Under the pieces are notes generated by a model. The model was not told the origin of the DNA and made no database searches. It saw only the letters and a program-made list of their open reading frames with translations. Both the position numbers and the translations under genes were made by a program. Below are positions 1 to 5,284 of a stretch of 5,603 nucleotides of DNA, one piece after another (the first letter of the stretch is position 1; every line of letters starts with the position of its first letter). This stretch comes from DAOTXL01 sp034434895 (GTDB taxonomy: Bacteria > Chloroflexota > Anaerolineae > JAAYZQ01), in NCBI GenBank assembly GCA_034434895.1, contig DAOTYI010000081.1, forward strand, positions 1 to 5,603. The letters run 5' to 3'.

Positions 1-1692
1 CAGGTGAGCCTGACGCTGGACACGCAGGTCAACCTGCGGGTGGTGACCGCCGAACCGGATGCGCCGGCGCTGCTGTCGCCGCCCGATGGGGCCACAGACC
101 AGCCCTTTGCCCCGACCTTCGAGTGGGAGCAGGTCCCCTGGGCCGCCGATTATCGCCTCCAGGTGGACCGCAGCCCGCTCTTTGGCGACCCGCTGCTCGA
201 CGTGGCAGACATCGCCGATACCCGGTACACCCCCGCCTCACCCCTGGAAGGGGGCCTCTGCTACTGGTGGCACGTCCAGGGGGAGAACCGTTGCGGTGAC
301 GGGCCGTGGGCCGATCCCTTCCACTTTGCCACCGTGGCCCTCGGCATTGCCTTCCAGGATAACCTGGAATCGGGCACCGGCAACTGGTCCCACGCCGCTG
401 CCCAGGGCGCCGACCACTGGCAGCTCTCCACCGCCCAGTCCCACAGCCCCACCCACGCCTGGTTCGTCCCGGACGACGCGGTGATCACCGACAGCCGGCT
501 GTGGAACACGACGCCGGTGCCGGTGGGCGGGGGCAGCAGCCTGACCTTCTGGCACCGCTACCAGTTCGAGGGCAACGGCTACGACGGCGCGGTGCTGGAA
601 ATCTCCACCAACGGCGGCGGCACCTGGACCGACCTGGGGCCGTACATCACCGCCGGCGGCTACAACGGCACCATCAGCATCGGCTGGAACAACCCGCTGG
701 GCGGCCGCCAGGCCTGGGTGGGCGATCTGACGACCTGGACCGAGGTAACGGTGGACCTGAGCGCCTTTGCCGGGCAGAATGTCAACATTCGCTGGCGCAT
801 CGGCTGCGACTCCTCGGTCAGCGACGTGGGCTGGTACATGGATGACGTGCAGATCACCGCGCCGCTGCCGCCCAATCCGGCACCGGCCGTGCTGAGCATC
901 ATTCCCAACTCCGGCTCGGCCTACGAGCAGACACCGGTGGTCATCGAAGGCAACAACCTGATCGAGATACCGGCCGTCCGCCTGGGCAACACCTGGCTGT
1001 TGTCGGTGACGCTGATCAGTTCGGCCACGCTGGAGGCGGTGGTGCCGGCCGGAATGCCCGGCGGCGTCTACACCCTGACCCTGTACAACGGCGATTGCCA
1101 GGAAGCCATGCTGGCCGACGCCTTTACCGTGATAGTCGAGTGCGTGACACCGACAGCCACCTTCACGGACGACAGCCCGGTGGAGCTGGGTCATGGGATG
1201 CACTTTACCGCCATGGCGACCGGCACGAAGCCCCTGACCTACACCTGGGACTTTGGCGGGCCGGGCTACGGGATCGGGCTGACCGACCCCAACCCCGTCT
1301 ACACCTACACGGCCTACGGCCCGTTCACCGTGACCCTGACGGTGGAGAACCCCTGCGGGCGGGCGGTGGTCAGCGACCGGGTGGAGGTGCTCTGCTTCCC
1401 GCCCACCGGCCAGGTGAGCAGCACCGGCCCGGTGACGCTGGGCCAGCCGATCTACTTCACGGCGACGGTCACAGGTACGCCACCTCTGACCTACACCTGG
1501 GACTTTGGTGGACCCGGGGTGGGGGCCGGGCTGGACAGCCTGACGCCGGTCTACACCTACACCCAGGCCGGTGACTTTCTGGTCAGCCTGGTCATCACCG
1601 GGCCGTGTGGGTCGGCCACGCTGACCGAGACGGTCACGGTCAGGGAGGTGGAACGCCCCTACTTCCTCTACCTGCCGCTGATCCTGAAATAA
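1..1692 (+). CDS. Secreted multidomain surface protein (Fn3-like, MAM/immune-inhibitor-A-like, IPT/TIG, two PKD), 5' partial
   Basis: The frame is open from the first base and lacks a signal peptide, so this is the C-terminal part of a longer exported protein; the GTG at base 4 is probably internal. Residues below are counted from that codon. About 17-110 form a fibronectin-III-like domain (LLSPPDGATDQPFAPTFEW, then YWWHVQGEN). About 115-286 look like the jelly-roll domain found after M6/immune-inhibitor-A peptidases (DNLESGTGNW, SHSPTHAWF, LEISTNGGGTW, DDVQI). About 292-376 are IPT/TIG-like (SIIPNSGSAYEQTPVVIEG). About 380-465 and 466-550 are two PKD domains, each with YTWDFGGPG. These are adhesion and substrate-binding modules; any catalytic domain, possibly a peptidase, would lie upstream. 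The protein ends RPYFLYLPLILK, a tail I associate with exported Chloroflexota proteins and which may be a sorting or anchoring signal. Domains are clear, overall function is not. Confidence 0.88.
   Translation, partial: QVSLTLDTQVNLRVVTAEPDAPALLSPPDGATDQPFAPTFEWEQVPWAADYRLQVDRSPLFGDPLLDVADIADTRYTPASPLEGGLCYWWHVQGENRCGDGPWADPFHFATVALGIAFQDNLESGTGNWSHAAAQGADHWQLSTAQSHSPTHAWFVPDDAVITDSRLWNTTPVPVGGGSSLTFWHRYQFEGNGYDGAVLEISTNGGGTWTDLGPYITAGGYNGTISIGWNNPLGGRQAWVGDLTTWTEVTVDLSAFAGQNVNIRWRIGCDSSVSDVGWYMDDVQITAPLPPNPAPAVLSIIPNSGSAYEQTPVVIEGNNLIEIPAVRLGNTWLLSVTLISSATLEAVVPAGMPGGVYTLTLYNGDCQEAMLADAFTVIVECVTPTATFTDDSPVELGHGMHFTAMATGTKPLTYTWDFGGPGYGIGLTDPNPVYTYTAYGPFTVTLTVENPCGRAVVSDRVEVLCFPPTGQVSSTGPVTLGQPIYFTATVTGTPPLTYTWDFGGPGVGAGLDSLTPVYTYTQAGDFLVSLVITGPCGSATLTETVTVREVERPYFLYLPLILK
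1141..1650 (+). repeat. Tandem duplication of a PKD-domain coding unit
   Basis: Two adjacent units of about 84 codons encode the two PKD domains. The match is strongest at 1234-1256 and 1486-1508, where 23 bases encoding LTYTWDFG are identical and 252 bases apart. Both units also share VYTYT and a Pro-Cys-Gly turn. The intervening codons have diverged, so the duplication is old or the core is under protein-level constraint. Confidence 0.75.
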
Positions 1693-1698
1693 CGACCA

Positions 1699-1727
1699 GG
1701 TGGCCGACGGCCATGCCGTCGGCCACC
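1699..1727 (+). promoter_or_regulatory. Perfect hairpin enclosing the ribosome site and start codon of the deacetylase gene
   Basis: Bases 1699-1710 are the exact reverse complement of 1716-1727. The C at 1711 and G at 1715 can also pair, giving 13 base pairs with a CAT loop. The probable Shine-Dalgarno AGGTGG (1698-1703) lies in the 5' arm and the ATG (1713-1715) in the loop and its closing pair. It starts 7 bases after the upstream TAA. No T-run follows, so it is not a standard intrinsic terminator. It could hide the start from free ribosomes, make translation depend on read-through from the upstream gene, or protect an mRNA end. Confidence 0.6.
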
Positions 1728-2606
1728 CAACTGTTGCCTGTGGTCAAACGACTGATCGTCAACGCCGATGACTATGGCCGGTCGCCGGGGGTGTCGCGGG
1801 GCATCCTCCATGCCCACCGGCAGGGGATCGTCACCAGCACCACGGTCATGATCAACCAGCCGGGCGTGGAGGGGCAACTGGCCGAGGCGCTGGCCTGCCC
1901 GACGTTGGGCGTGGGCCTGCACCTGGTGTTCACCGCCTGGCGGCCGGTCCTGCCGCCGGAGAGGATCCCGGCCCTGGTGGATGAGCAAGGGCTGTTCCTG
2001 GAGCAGCACACCCTCTGGGCCCGGGCCGAAGCGATCCCTGTGGACCAGCTTCGGGCAGAGCTGACCGCCCAGGTGGAGCGTTTCCTGGCGCTGGCTGGCC
2101 ACCTGCCTGACCACCTGGATTGTCATCACTTTGTCCATCTCTACCCGCCCTTTTTCCAGGTCTATGCCGACCTGGCCGCCGGTTATCACCTGCCGCTGCG
2201 CGTGCCTTTCCCCCCGGAGACCGATTTTGCCCAGGCGGTCAAGACACTGCCCTTTCTGGAGGGCTTTCCCCACGACCTGGTGCGGGGCATGATCGTCACC
2301 GACAGCGCCCTGGTCCGGGCGCGGCGGCTGGCCCATCCCGATCACTTTATCGGCACCTTCTTTGGCCGCCGGGCGCTGACAACGGCGCACCTGATCGGCC
2401 TGCTCGAAACGCTGCCTGAGGGGGTCACCGAGCTGATGTGCCATCCCGGCTACCACGATCCCCCTCTGGATTCCAGCACCTACCGCACCGAGCGCGAGAT
2501 CGAGCTGGCGCTGCTCACCGGGCCGACGGTGCGGGAGCGGGTGGCGGACCTGGGGATCGAACTGGTCACCTTTGCAGAATGCAGGCAGCCGGAAAAGGGC
2601 CGATGA
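1713..2606 (+). CDS. YdjC/ChbG-family carbohydrate deacetylase
   Basis: Predicted 297-residue cytoplasmic metal-dependent deacetylase of the YdjC/ChbG/HpnK family, which removes N-acetyl groups from small amino sugars or glycolipids; the substrate here cannot be read from sequence. Family landmarks are in order: RLIVNADDYG (Asp19, Asp20: catalytic base and metal ligand by analogy), GVGLHL (His70), DHLDCHHFVH (His138 as the third ligand) and LMCHPGY (His244). Length matches the family. The ATG at 1713 has AGGTGG nine bases upstream and leaves 11 residues before the first conserved strand. The same frame runs back to 1605, but those residues overlap the previous gene and look non-coding; GTG at 1740 is another possible start without a good ribosome site. 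It follows the surface-protein gene by 20 bases and overlaps the methyltransferase start by four, suggesting cotranscription. Confidence 0.9.
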   Translation: MPSATQLLPVVKRLIVNADDYGRSPGVSRGILHAHRQGIVTSTTVMINQPGVEGQLAEALACPTLGVGLHLVFTAWRPVLPPERIPALVDEQGLFLEQHTLWARAEAIPVDQLRAELTAQVERFLALAGHLPDHLDCHHFVHLYPPFFQVYADLAAGYHLPLRVPFPPETDFAQAVKTLPFLEGFPHDLVRGMIVTDSALVRARRLAHPDHFIGTFFGRRALTTAHLIGLLETLPEGVTELMCHPGYHDPPLDSSTYRTEREIELALLTGPTVRERVADLGIELVTFAECRQPEKGR

Positions 2607-3247
2607 GAAAGGTGTGGCGACGGCTGGTGGCCGTTGGCTTTCAACTGCTGTACAATGAGCTGGCCTGGCTCTATGATCCGGTCAGTTGGGCCGTGTCGTT
2701 GGGGCGCTGGCGGGCCTGGCAGCAGACTGCGCTGACCTGCCTGCCCTCGACGGGCAGGGTGCTGGAAGTGGGTTGTGGCCCCGGCCATCTGCTGTCTGCC
2801 CTGGCTTCAGCCGGATACCGGGCCGTTGGCCTGGACCTGTCGTCGGCGATGTTGCGCCTGGCGCGGCGGCGGGTGCTGCGCCATCGGCTGCCGGCCCTCC
2901 TCTGCCGTGGTCGGGCGGAGGCGTTGCCCTTTGCCGCCGGGACATTTGACGCCGTGCTTCTCACCTTCCCCACGCCATTTGTCTACGACCCGGCCTGGAT
3001 CGAGCAGTTGGTCCGCGTGCTGGCCCCCGCTGGCCGGCTGGTCATCGTCGAGACGGCTTCGTTTCACAGGCGGAATGCCGCCCTGGCCGGCCTGGAATGG
3101 CTGTACCGCATCACCGGTCAGCGCGGTCCGGTGCCAGACCTGCCGGCGATGCTGCGCCGGGCCGGGTTGAGTGCCCGGCGAGCGGTAGCCGAAGTAGATG
3201 ACACCGCCGTCGGCCTGATTCTGGCCGACTACCCTCCCGCAGGTTAG
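2603..3247 (+). CDS. Class I SAM-dependent methyltransferase (UbiE/Methyltransf_11-like)
   Basis: A 214-residue soluble methyltransferase. VLEVGCGPGHLLSAL (about 53-67) is the glycine-rich SAM loop. VGLDLSSAMLRLARRR (about 75-90) supplies the acidic residue that normally binds the ribose. LPFAAGTFDAVLLTFP (about 108-123) is the motif II/IV region, and VRVLAPAGRLVIVE (about 137-150) is the usual strand after motif III. The N-terminal stretch LLYNELAWLYDPVSWAV resembles small methyltransferases acting on lipids, quinones or other small molecules, but the acceptor is unknown. ATG at 2603 overlaps the deacetylase TGA as ATGA, with GGAAAAGGG just upstream, which points to translational coupling. 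The same frame extends back to 2438 inside the deacetylase gene, but that part is a shadow. A hairpin covers the stop codon. Confidence 0.9.
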   Translation: MRKVWRRLVAVGFQLLYNELAWLYDPVSWAVSLGRWRAWQQTALTCLPSTGRVLEVGCGPGHLLSALASAGYRAVGLDLSSAMLRLARRRVLRHRLPALLCRGRAEALPFAAGTFDAVLLTFPTPFVYDPAWIEQLVRVLAPAGRLVIVETASFHRRNAALAGLEWLYRITGQRGPVPDLPAMLRRAGLSARRAVAEVDDTAVGLILADYPPAG

Positions 3248-3266
3248 AAAGCAAACCGGCGGGAGG
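3233..3266 (+). terminator. Hairpin at the end of the methyltransferase gene (weak terminator or 3'-end stabiliser)
   Basis: CCTCCCGC (3233-3240) pairs with GCGGGAGG (3259-3266). After one mismatch, GGTT (3242-3245) pairs with AACC (3254-3257) around a loop of eight bases. The methyltransferase TAG (3245-3247) is inside the structure. No T-run follows, so efficient intrinsic termination is doubtful. It lies just before the promoter of the next gene, a sensible place to end the upstream transcript. One arm belongs to a sequence repeated near 5196-5218. Confidence 0.4.
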
Positions 3267-3274
3267 ATAGGCAG
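3252..3274 (+). repeat. 23-base dispersed repeat, copy 1
   Basis: Bases 3252-3274 match the minus strand of 5218-5196 at 21 of 23 positions by eye; the shared core is GCGGGAGGATAGG. Both copies sit in short intergenic stretches beside genes on opposite strands. This copy forms the right arm of the hairpin after the methyltransferase gene. Confidence 0.5.
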
Positions 3275-3277
3275 TTG

Positions 3278-3306
3278 TTGACGGATTGCCCATTTCGCGG
3301 TATACT
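3278..3306 (+). promoter_or_regulatory. Sigma-70-type promoter of the nitrilase-like gene
   Basis: TTGACG (3278-3283) and TATACT (3301-3306) are separated by 17 bases, one mismatch from consensus in each box. Transcription would start near 3313, leaving a leader of about 25 bases before the ATG at 3338. This makes the nitrilase-like gene its own transcription unit. Confidence 0.75.
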
Positions 3307-3324
3307 GGCTGCCGTGACTTTTTG

Positions 3325-3331
3325 AAAGGAG
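3325..3331 (+). promoter_or_regulatory. Strong ribosome binding site of the nitrilase-like gene
   Basis: AAAGGAG lies six bases before the ATG at 3338, an almost ideal Shine-Dalgarno sequence and spacing. It settles the start, which also matches the usual nitrilase-fold N-terminus (TVAVVQMYP). Confidence 0.8.
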
Positions 3332-3337
3332 AACGAG

Positions 3338-4174
3338 ATGCAACCGATCACCGTGGCCGTGGTCCAGATGTACCCTCAACTGGGCAAGGTCGAGGAAAAC
3401 CTGATCGCCATGGGCAAATTTGTAGACAAAATCTGCACCGGGCAAAAGACCGACCTGATCGTCTTTCCTGAGCTGGCGACCACCGGCTACGAGCTGGGCC
3501 TGCGCTTTACCGACGTGGCCGAGCGGGTGCCGGGCCACATAGTCAACCTGATGGCCCAACGGGCGGCTGACTATCATACCCACCTGGTCTTTGGCCTGGT
3601 GACCAAGGAACGGGTGGAAAGCATCCTCTACAATGCGGCTGTGGTTATCGGCCCTGATGGAGAAATGGTGGGCGAGTACCGCAAGATCCACCTGCCGGGC
3701 GAGGAACGGCTGGCCTTCCGGGCCGGTTTCCGGCTGCCTGTGTTCGAGACCGCCTTCGGGCAGATCGGCGTGTTGCTCGGCTGGGACCTGGCTTTCCCTG
3801 AGGCAGCCCGCAGCCTGGCCCTTGATGGGGCGGAGTTGCTGTGTGTGTGTGCCAACTGGGGGCACTCTCCTGCCCAGGAACGGGCCGCTTTTGTCCAGGA
3901 GTGGCAAACCTACGTCCAGGCCCGCGCCCTGGAAAACGCCCTGTTCGTCGTCGCCAGCAACCGCATCGGCGAGGAGTATAGCTATCAGTTCCTGGGCAAC
4001 AGCATGGTGGTTGGACCTCGCGGCGAAGTCTATGTCTGCATCGAGGAAGAGAACGAAGAAAGCTATGCAGTTGCCATGCTGGACCTGGAGGGGGTGCGCA
4101 AGGCGCGGGAAGAGCTCCAGATCATCCAGTGCCGCGTGCCCCAGGCCTACCGCGCCATCGTGCGCAGGTATTAG
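3338..4174 (+). CDS. Nitrilase-superfamily protein lacking the catalytic cysteine (predicted pseudoenzyme)
   Basis: A full-length 278-residue carbon-nitrogen hydrolase fold. It starts with VAVVQMYPQLG, has the catalytic-glutamate motif LIVFPELATTGYE (Glu45), the lysine motif GEYRKIHL (Lys116), the supporting glutamate in GEERLAFRAG (Glu123), and the ANWG...ARALENALFVVASNRIG stretch. Active members carry a nucleophilic cysteine in a G-x-x-x-C-[YW]-[DE] context. Here the motif reads IGVLLGWDLAFPE, with Gly148 (GGC, 3779-3781) in that place. The rest is intact and the frame is unbroken, so this is not an ordinary decaying gene. By family knowledge it should not form the usual thioester intermediate; it may bind a ligand, regulate a partner, or use unrelated chemistry. 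Cys169 and Cys171 are nearby but not in the nucleophile position. A sequencing error is possible, since GGC is one base from TGC. It has its own promoter and ribosome site, and its TAG overlaps the convergent MerR-type gene. Confidence 0.9.
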   Translation: MQPITVAVVQMYPQLGKVEENLIAMGKFVDKICTGQKTDLIVFPELATTGYELGLRFTDVAERVPGHIVNLMAQRAADYHTHLVFGLVTKERVESILYNAAVVIGPDGEMVGEYRKIHLPGEERLAFRAGFRLPVFETAFGQIGVLLGWDLAFPEAARSLALDGAELLCVCANWGHSPAQERAAFVQEWQTYVQARALENALFVVASNRIGEEYSYQFLGNSMVVGPRGEVYVCIEEENEESYAVAMLDLEGVRKAREELQIIQCRVPQAYRAIVRRY

Positions 4175-4605
4175 GTGGCATAAGCCATCGCCACCTCTCG
4201 TTCCGACTCGTTCAACACATAGTTGCCGGCCAAAAGGTAGACCGGGCAGGCGTGGCACTGTTTCGACTCGTCGCCGAGGCGGCGAGCCCAATCCCAACAG
4301 GGAGTGCTGCGATCCTGGGCTGCCACACAGTTGGCCTTGGTTTCCGGCGAACAACCCCTGATCTCCCAACAGGGGATCAGGGCCAACAGCCGCCTCAGCC
4401 CCTCTTGATTCAACCCCTTCTCGTGAATCAGATAGCGGATCGAGTTGATCCATTTCAGATCATTCACTGAGTAAAAACGGCGGTTGTTTTTACGCGCCGG
4501 GCGGAGCAATCCCCCTTCCTCATACAGGCGCAGAGTGCGCGGATGGATGTGGAGCAGTTCGGCTGCCGTGCCGATGGTATACACCGGGCGCCCTTCGTCG
4601 AGCAT
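4171..4605 (-). CDS. MerR/HspR-like regulator with a cysteine-rich C-terminal domain
   Basis: A 144-residue cytoplasmic DNA-binding protein. Residues 8-77 are a MerR-type winged helix: YTIGTAAELLHIHPRTLRLYEEGG is the helix-turn-helix, followed by the wing residues (RRFYSVNDL) and a helix that would start the dimer coiled coil. The N-terminus looks closest to HspR-like members. Residues 79-120 hold six cysteines: Cys79-Trp80, Cys85, Cys93, Cys103-Trp104 and Cys117-x-x-Cys120. The repeated Cys-Trp pairs and the final CxxCPVY resemble cysteine clusters seen in some bacterial sensors, so an Fe-S cluster, zinc or thiol sensor is likely, though the ligand is unknown. ATG at 4605 has GGAGGG nine bases upstream and a strong promoter 43 bases away. 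The gene ends tail to tail with the nitrilase-like gene. It could control itself, that gene or the FmdB unit; no clear MerR operator was found. Confidence 0.9.
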   Translation of the reverse strand: MLDEGRPVYTIGTAAELLHIHPRTLRLYEEGGLLRPARKNNRRFYSVNDLKWINSIRYLIHEKGLNQEGLRRLLALIPCWEIRGCSPETKANCVAAQDRSTPCWDWARRLGDESKQCHACPVYLLAGNYVLNESEREVAMAYAT

Positions 4606-4614
4606 GATCTCCTA

Positions 4615-4620
4615 CCCTCC
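4615..4620 (-). promoter_or_regulatory. Ribosome binding site of the MerR-type gene
   Basis: On the minus strand GGAGGG ends nine bases before the ATG at 4605. A second purine run, AGGAG at 4613-4609, lies only three bases from the start and is probably too close. The first site supports the annotated start. Confidence 0.65.
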
Positions 4621-4647
4621 TTGTTCTGAGAGCTTCACCGATCTGGC

Positions 4648-4676
4648 ATTGTACCATCCCCTCCCCAAGTTGTCAA
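4648..4676 (-). promoter_or_regulatory. Strong promoter of the MerR-type gene
   Basis: Reading the minus strand, TTGACA (4676-4671) is followed after 17 bases by TACAAT (4653-4648), with a TGG extension just before the -10 box. Transcription would start near 4641, giving a leader of about 36 bases. The -35 box sits in a small palindrome, GTTGTCAAC (4669-4677), which could be a repressor half-site but is too short to call. Confidence 0.8.
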
Positions 4677-4713
4677 CCGGAATGATCGAGTTTTTGCACA
4701 ACAGGTCTGGATA

Positions 4714-4741
4714 CAAAAACGGCATCCATCACGGATGCCGT
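4714..4741 (-). terminator. Intrinsic terminator of the FmdB-microprotein unit
   Basis: On the minus strand ACGGCATCC (4741-4733) pairs perfectly with GGATGCCGT (4727-4719) across a GTGAT loop, followed by a short T-run (4719-4715). It is oriented to stop transcripts from the right and lies ten bases after the TAA at 4752-4754 that closes the extended microprotein frame. It separates that unit from the MerR-type promoter. Confidence 0.8.
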
Positions 4742-4751
4742 CTTGAGCCGA

Positions 4752-4898
4752 TTACCCGGCGCTGTCCTCTTGCTCTTCATGCGGCGACGCCGCAGGACAC
4801 GCCTCGCTCAGTCAGGTCGAGACGCCCAGGCGGGGCAGCACGAAACGCATCAGCATAAACCAGCCTGCCAACACCAGGACCCCTGCCAGAATCTCCAT
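4752..4898 (-). CDS. Membrane-anchored microprotein, candidate selenoprotein with in-frame TGA at 4812-4814
   Basis: ATG at 4898 follows a perfect AGGAGG six bases upstream. The first 28 codons give a one-span membrane protein: MEILAGVLVLAG, then WFMLMRFV, then LPRLGVST, with the Arg and Pro at the cytoplasmic edge. An ordinary reading ends there at TGA (4814-4812). Read as selenocysteine, the frame continues LSEACPAASPHEEQEDSAG to a TAA at 4754-4752, 48 residues in all, with a Sec-x4-Cys pair and an acidic soluble tail. The extension keeps the local third-position GC bias (about 14 of 19 codons), contains a small hairpin at the distance expected of a bacterial SECIS, and stops just before the terminator. 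The LPRLGV(P/S)T-[C/U]-x4-C pattern resembles small proteins I vaguely recall near FmdB genes, but I cannot confirm that. If TGA is a plain stop, the gene is 4812-4898. A small protein is well supported; Sec insertion is inference. Confidence 0.6.
4763..4799 (-). promoter_or_regulatory. SECIS-like hairpin downstream of the in-frame TGA
   Basis: On the minus strand TGCGGC and GCCGCA (within 4794-4780) form a six-pair stem closed by a GTC loop. The loop G (4788) is 24 bases after the TGA, inside the window used by bacterial SECIS elements, and the loop begins GU, as SelB-binding loops tend to. A lower stem is possible between TGTCCT (4799-4794) and AGGACA (4768-4763), with a 12-base bulge on one side. 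Short GC-rich hairpins are common in such DNA, so alone this is weak. Confidence 0.4.
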
Positions 4899-4904
4899 CG
4901 CAAG

Positions 4905-4910
4905 CCTCCT
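4905..4910 (-). promoter_or_regulatory. Consensus ribosome binding site of the microprotein gene
   Basis: AGGAGG on the minus strand ends six bases before the ATG at 4898. It is the best Shine-Dalgarno sequence in the window and the main direct evidence that so short a frame is translated. Confidence 0.75.
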
Positions 4911-4955
4911 CCCTCTTTTCAACTTGAGAGCCCCCGGCCCTCACCGACGAATGCC

Positions 4956-5168
4956 TCAAGTACCGCCGCTGCCGCATGCGCCAGCTGCCGAGGTCACCAG
5001 GTCCCTTGAGGTGCCGCCAGAGCCGGCCACCCCAAACAGCGACCAGCCCTTCTTGACCCGGCTGCTGCCACATTCCGGGCAGTTGACCTCCGCCACCGTG
5101 GCCATCGAACGGACAAATTTCTCAAACTGTGTACCACATTCCAGGCACGTATACTCGTAGATCGGCAT
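4956..5168 (-). CDS. FmdB-family zinc-ribbon protein
   Basis: A 70-residue small cytoplasmic protein of the FmdB zinc-ribbon family. It begins MPIYEYTCLECGTQFE, the family hallmark, and pairs Cys8-x-x-Cys11 with Cys30-x-x-Cys33 (CPECGSSRVKK) to bind one zinc. The tail is glycine- and alanine-rich with one cysteine (Cys65), as in many relatives. The family was named from a putative regulator of formamidase or amidase genes, but its biochemical role is not settled. The start at 5168 is chosen because homologues begin exactly MPIYEY and a purine run (5181-5174) lies five bases upstream. The frame also opens to an ATG at 5243, giving 25 basic residues unlike the family and probably leader sequence. 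The microprotein start follows 57 bases after its stop, and both appear to share one promoter and terminator. Confidence 0.92.
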   Translation of the reverse strand: MPIYEYTCLECGTQFEKFVRSMATVAEVNCPECGSSRVKKGWSLFGVAGSGGTSRDLVTSAAGACGSGGT

Positions 5169-5195
5169 CCTATCCCCCTCTAGCACAGGCTGAAG

Positions 5196-5218
5196 CTTCC
5201 TATCCTCCCGCAGGTTTG
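5196..5218 (-). repeat. 23-base dispersed repeat, copy 2
   Basis: The minus strand here matches plus-strand 3252-3274 at 21 of 23 positions. In addition CCTCCCGCAGGTT at 5203-5215 is identical to 3233-3245, the other arm of the hairpin after the methyltransferase gene. This copy lies in the leader of the FmdB gene, about 30 bases before its start. Confidence 0.5.
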
Positions 5219-5284
5219 GGCGCAATCTCCACTTGCCAGCCATTTTCTAACTGCGGAAGGGTAACGGGTGGGCAGTGACCATTA

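Noticed and set aside
238..1203. Minus-strand frame of 321 codons antisense to the surface protein
   Set aside because: It is a GC-rich shadow of an evident multidomain protein, rich in Gly, Val, Ala and His without motifs.
1605..1712. Upstream extension of the deacetylase frame into the surface-protein gene
   Set aside because: The residues are an out-of-frame reading of the last PKD domain; ATG at 1713 has a Shine-Dalgarno sequence and suits the family's N-terminus.
2807..4453. Very long minus-strand open frame of 548 codons
   Set aside because: It is the antisense shadow of the methyltransferase, nitrilase-like and MerR-type regions; the translation is low-complexity and matches no family, while the other strands carry clear motifs.
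4669..4677. GTTGTCAAC palindrome as a MerR operator
   Set aside because: Four pairs around one base is too short, and it overlaps the -35 box rather than lying between the boxes as MerR operators do.
4690..4695. Plus-strand T-run as a terminator for the nitrilase-like gene
   Set aside because: No stem precedes it, and it is more than 500 bases past the stop codon.
4777..5073. Minus-strand frame of 98 codons overlapping the FmdB and microprotein genes
   Set aside because: It is out of frame with the recognisable FmdB sequence, and its own translation shows no domain.
5169..5243. N-terminal extension of the FmdB protein to an ATG at 5243
   Set aside because: FmdB proteins begin MPIYEY, and the purine run before 5168 fits that start; the extension is basic and unlike the family.
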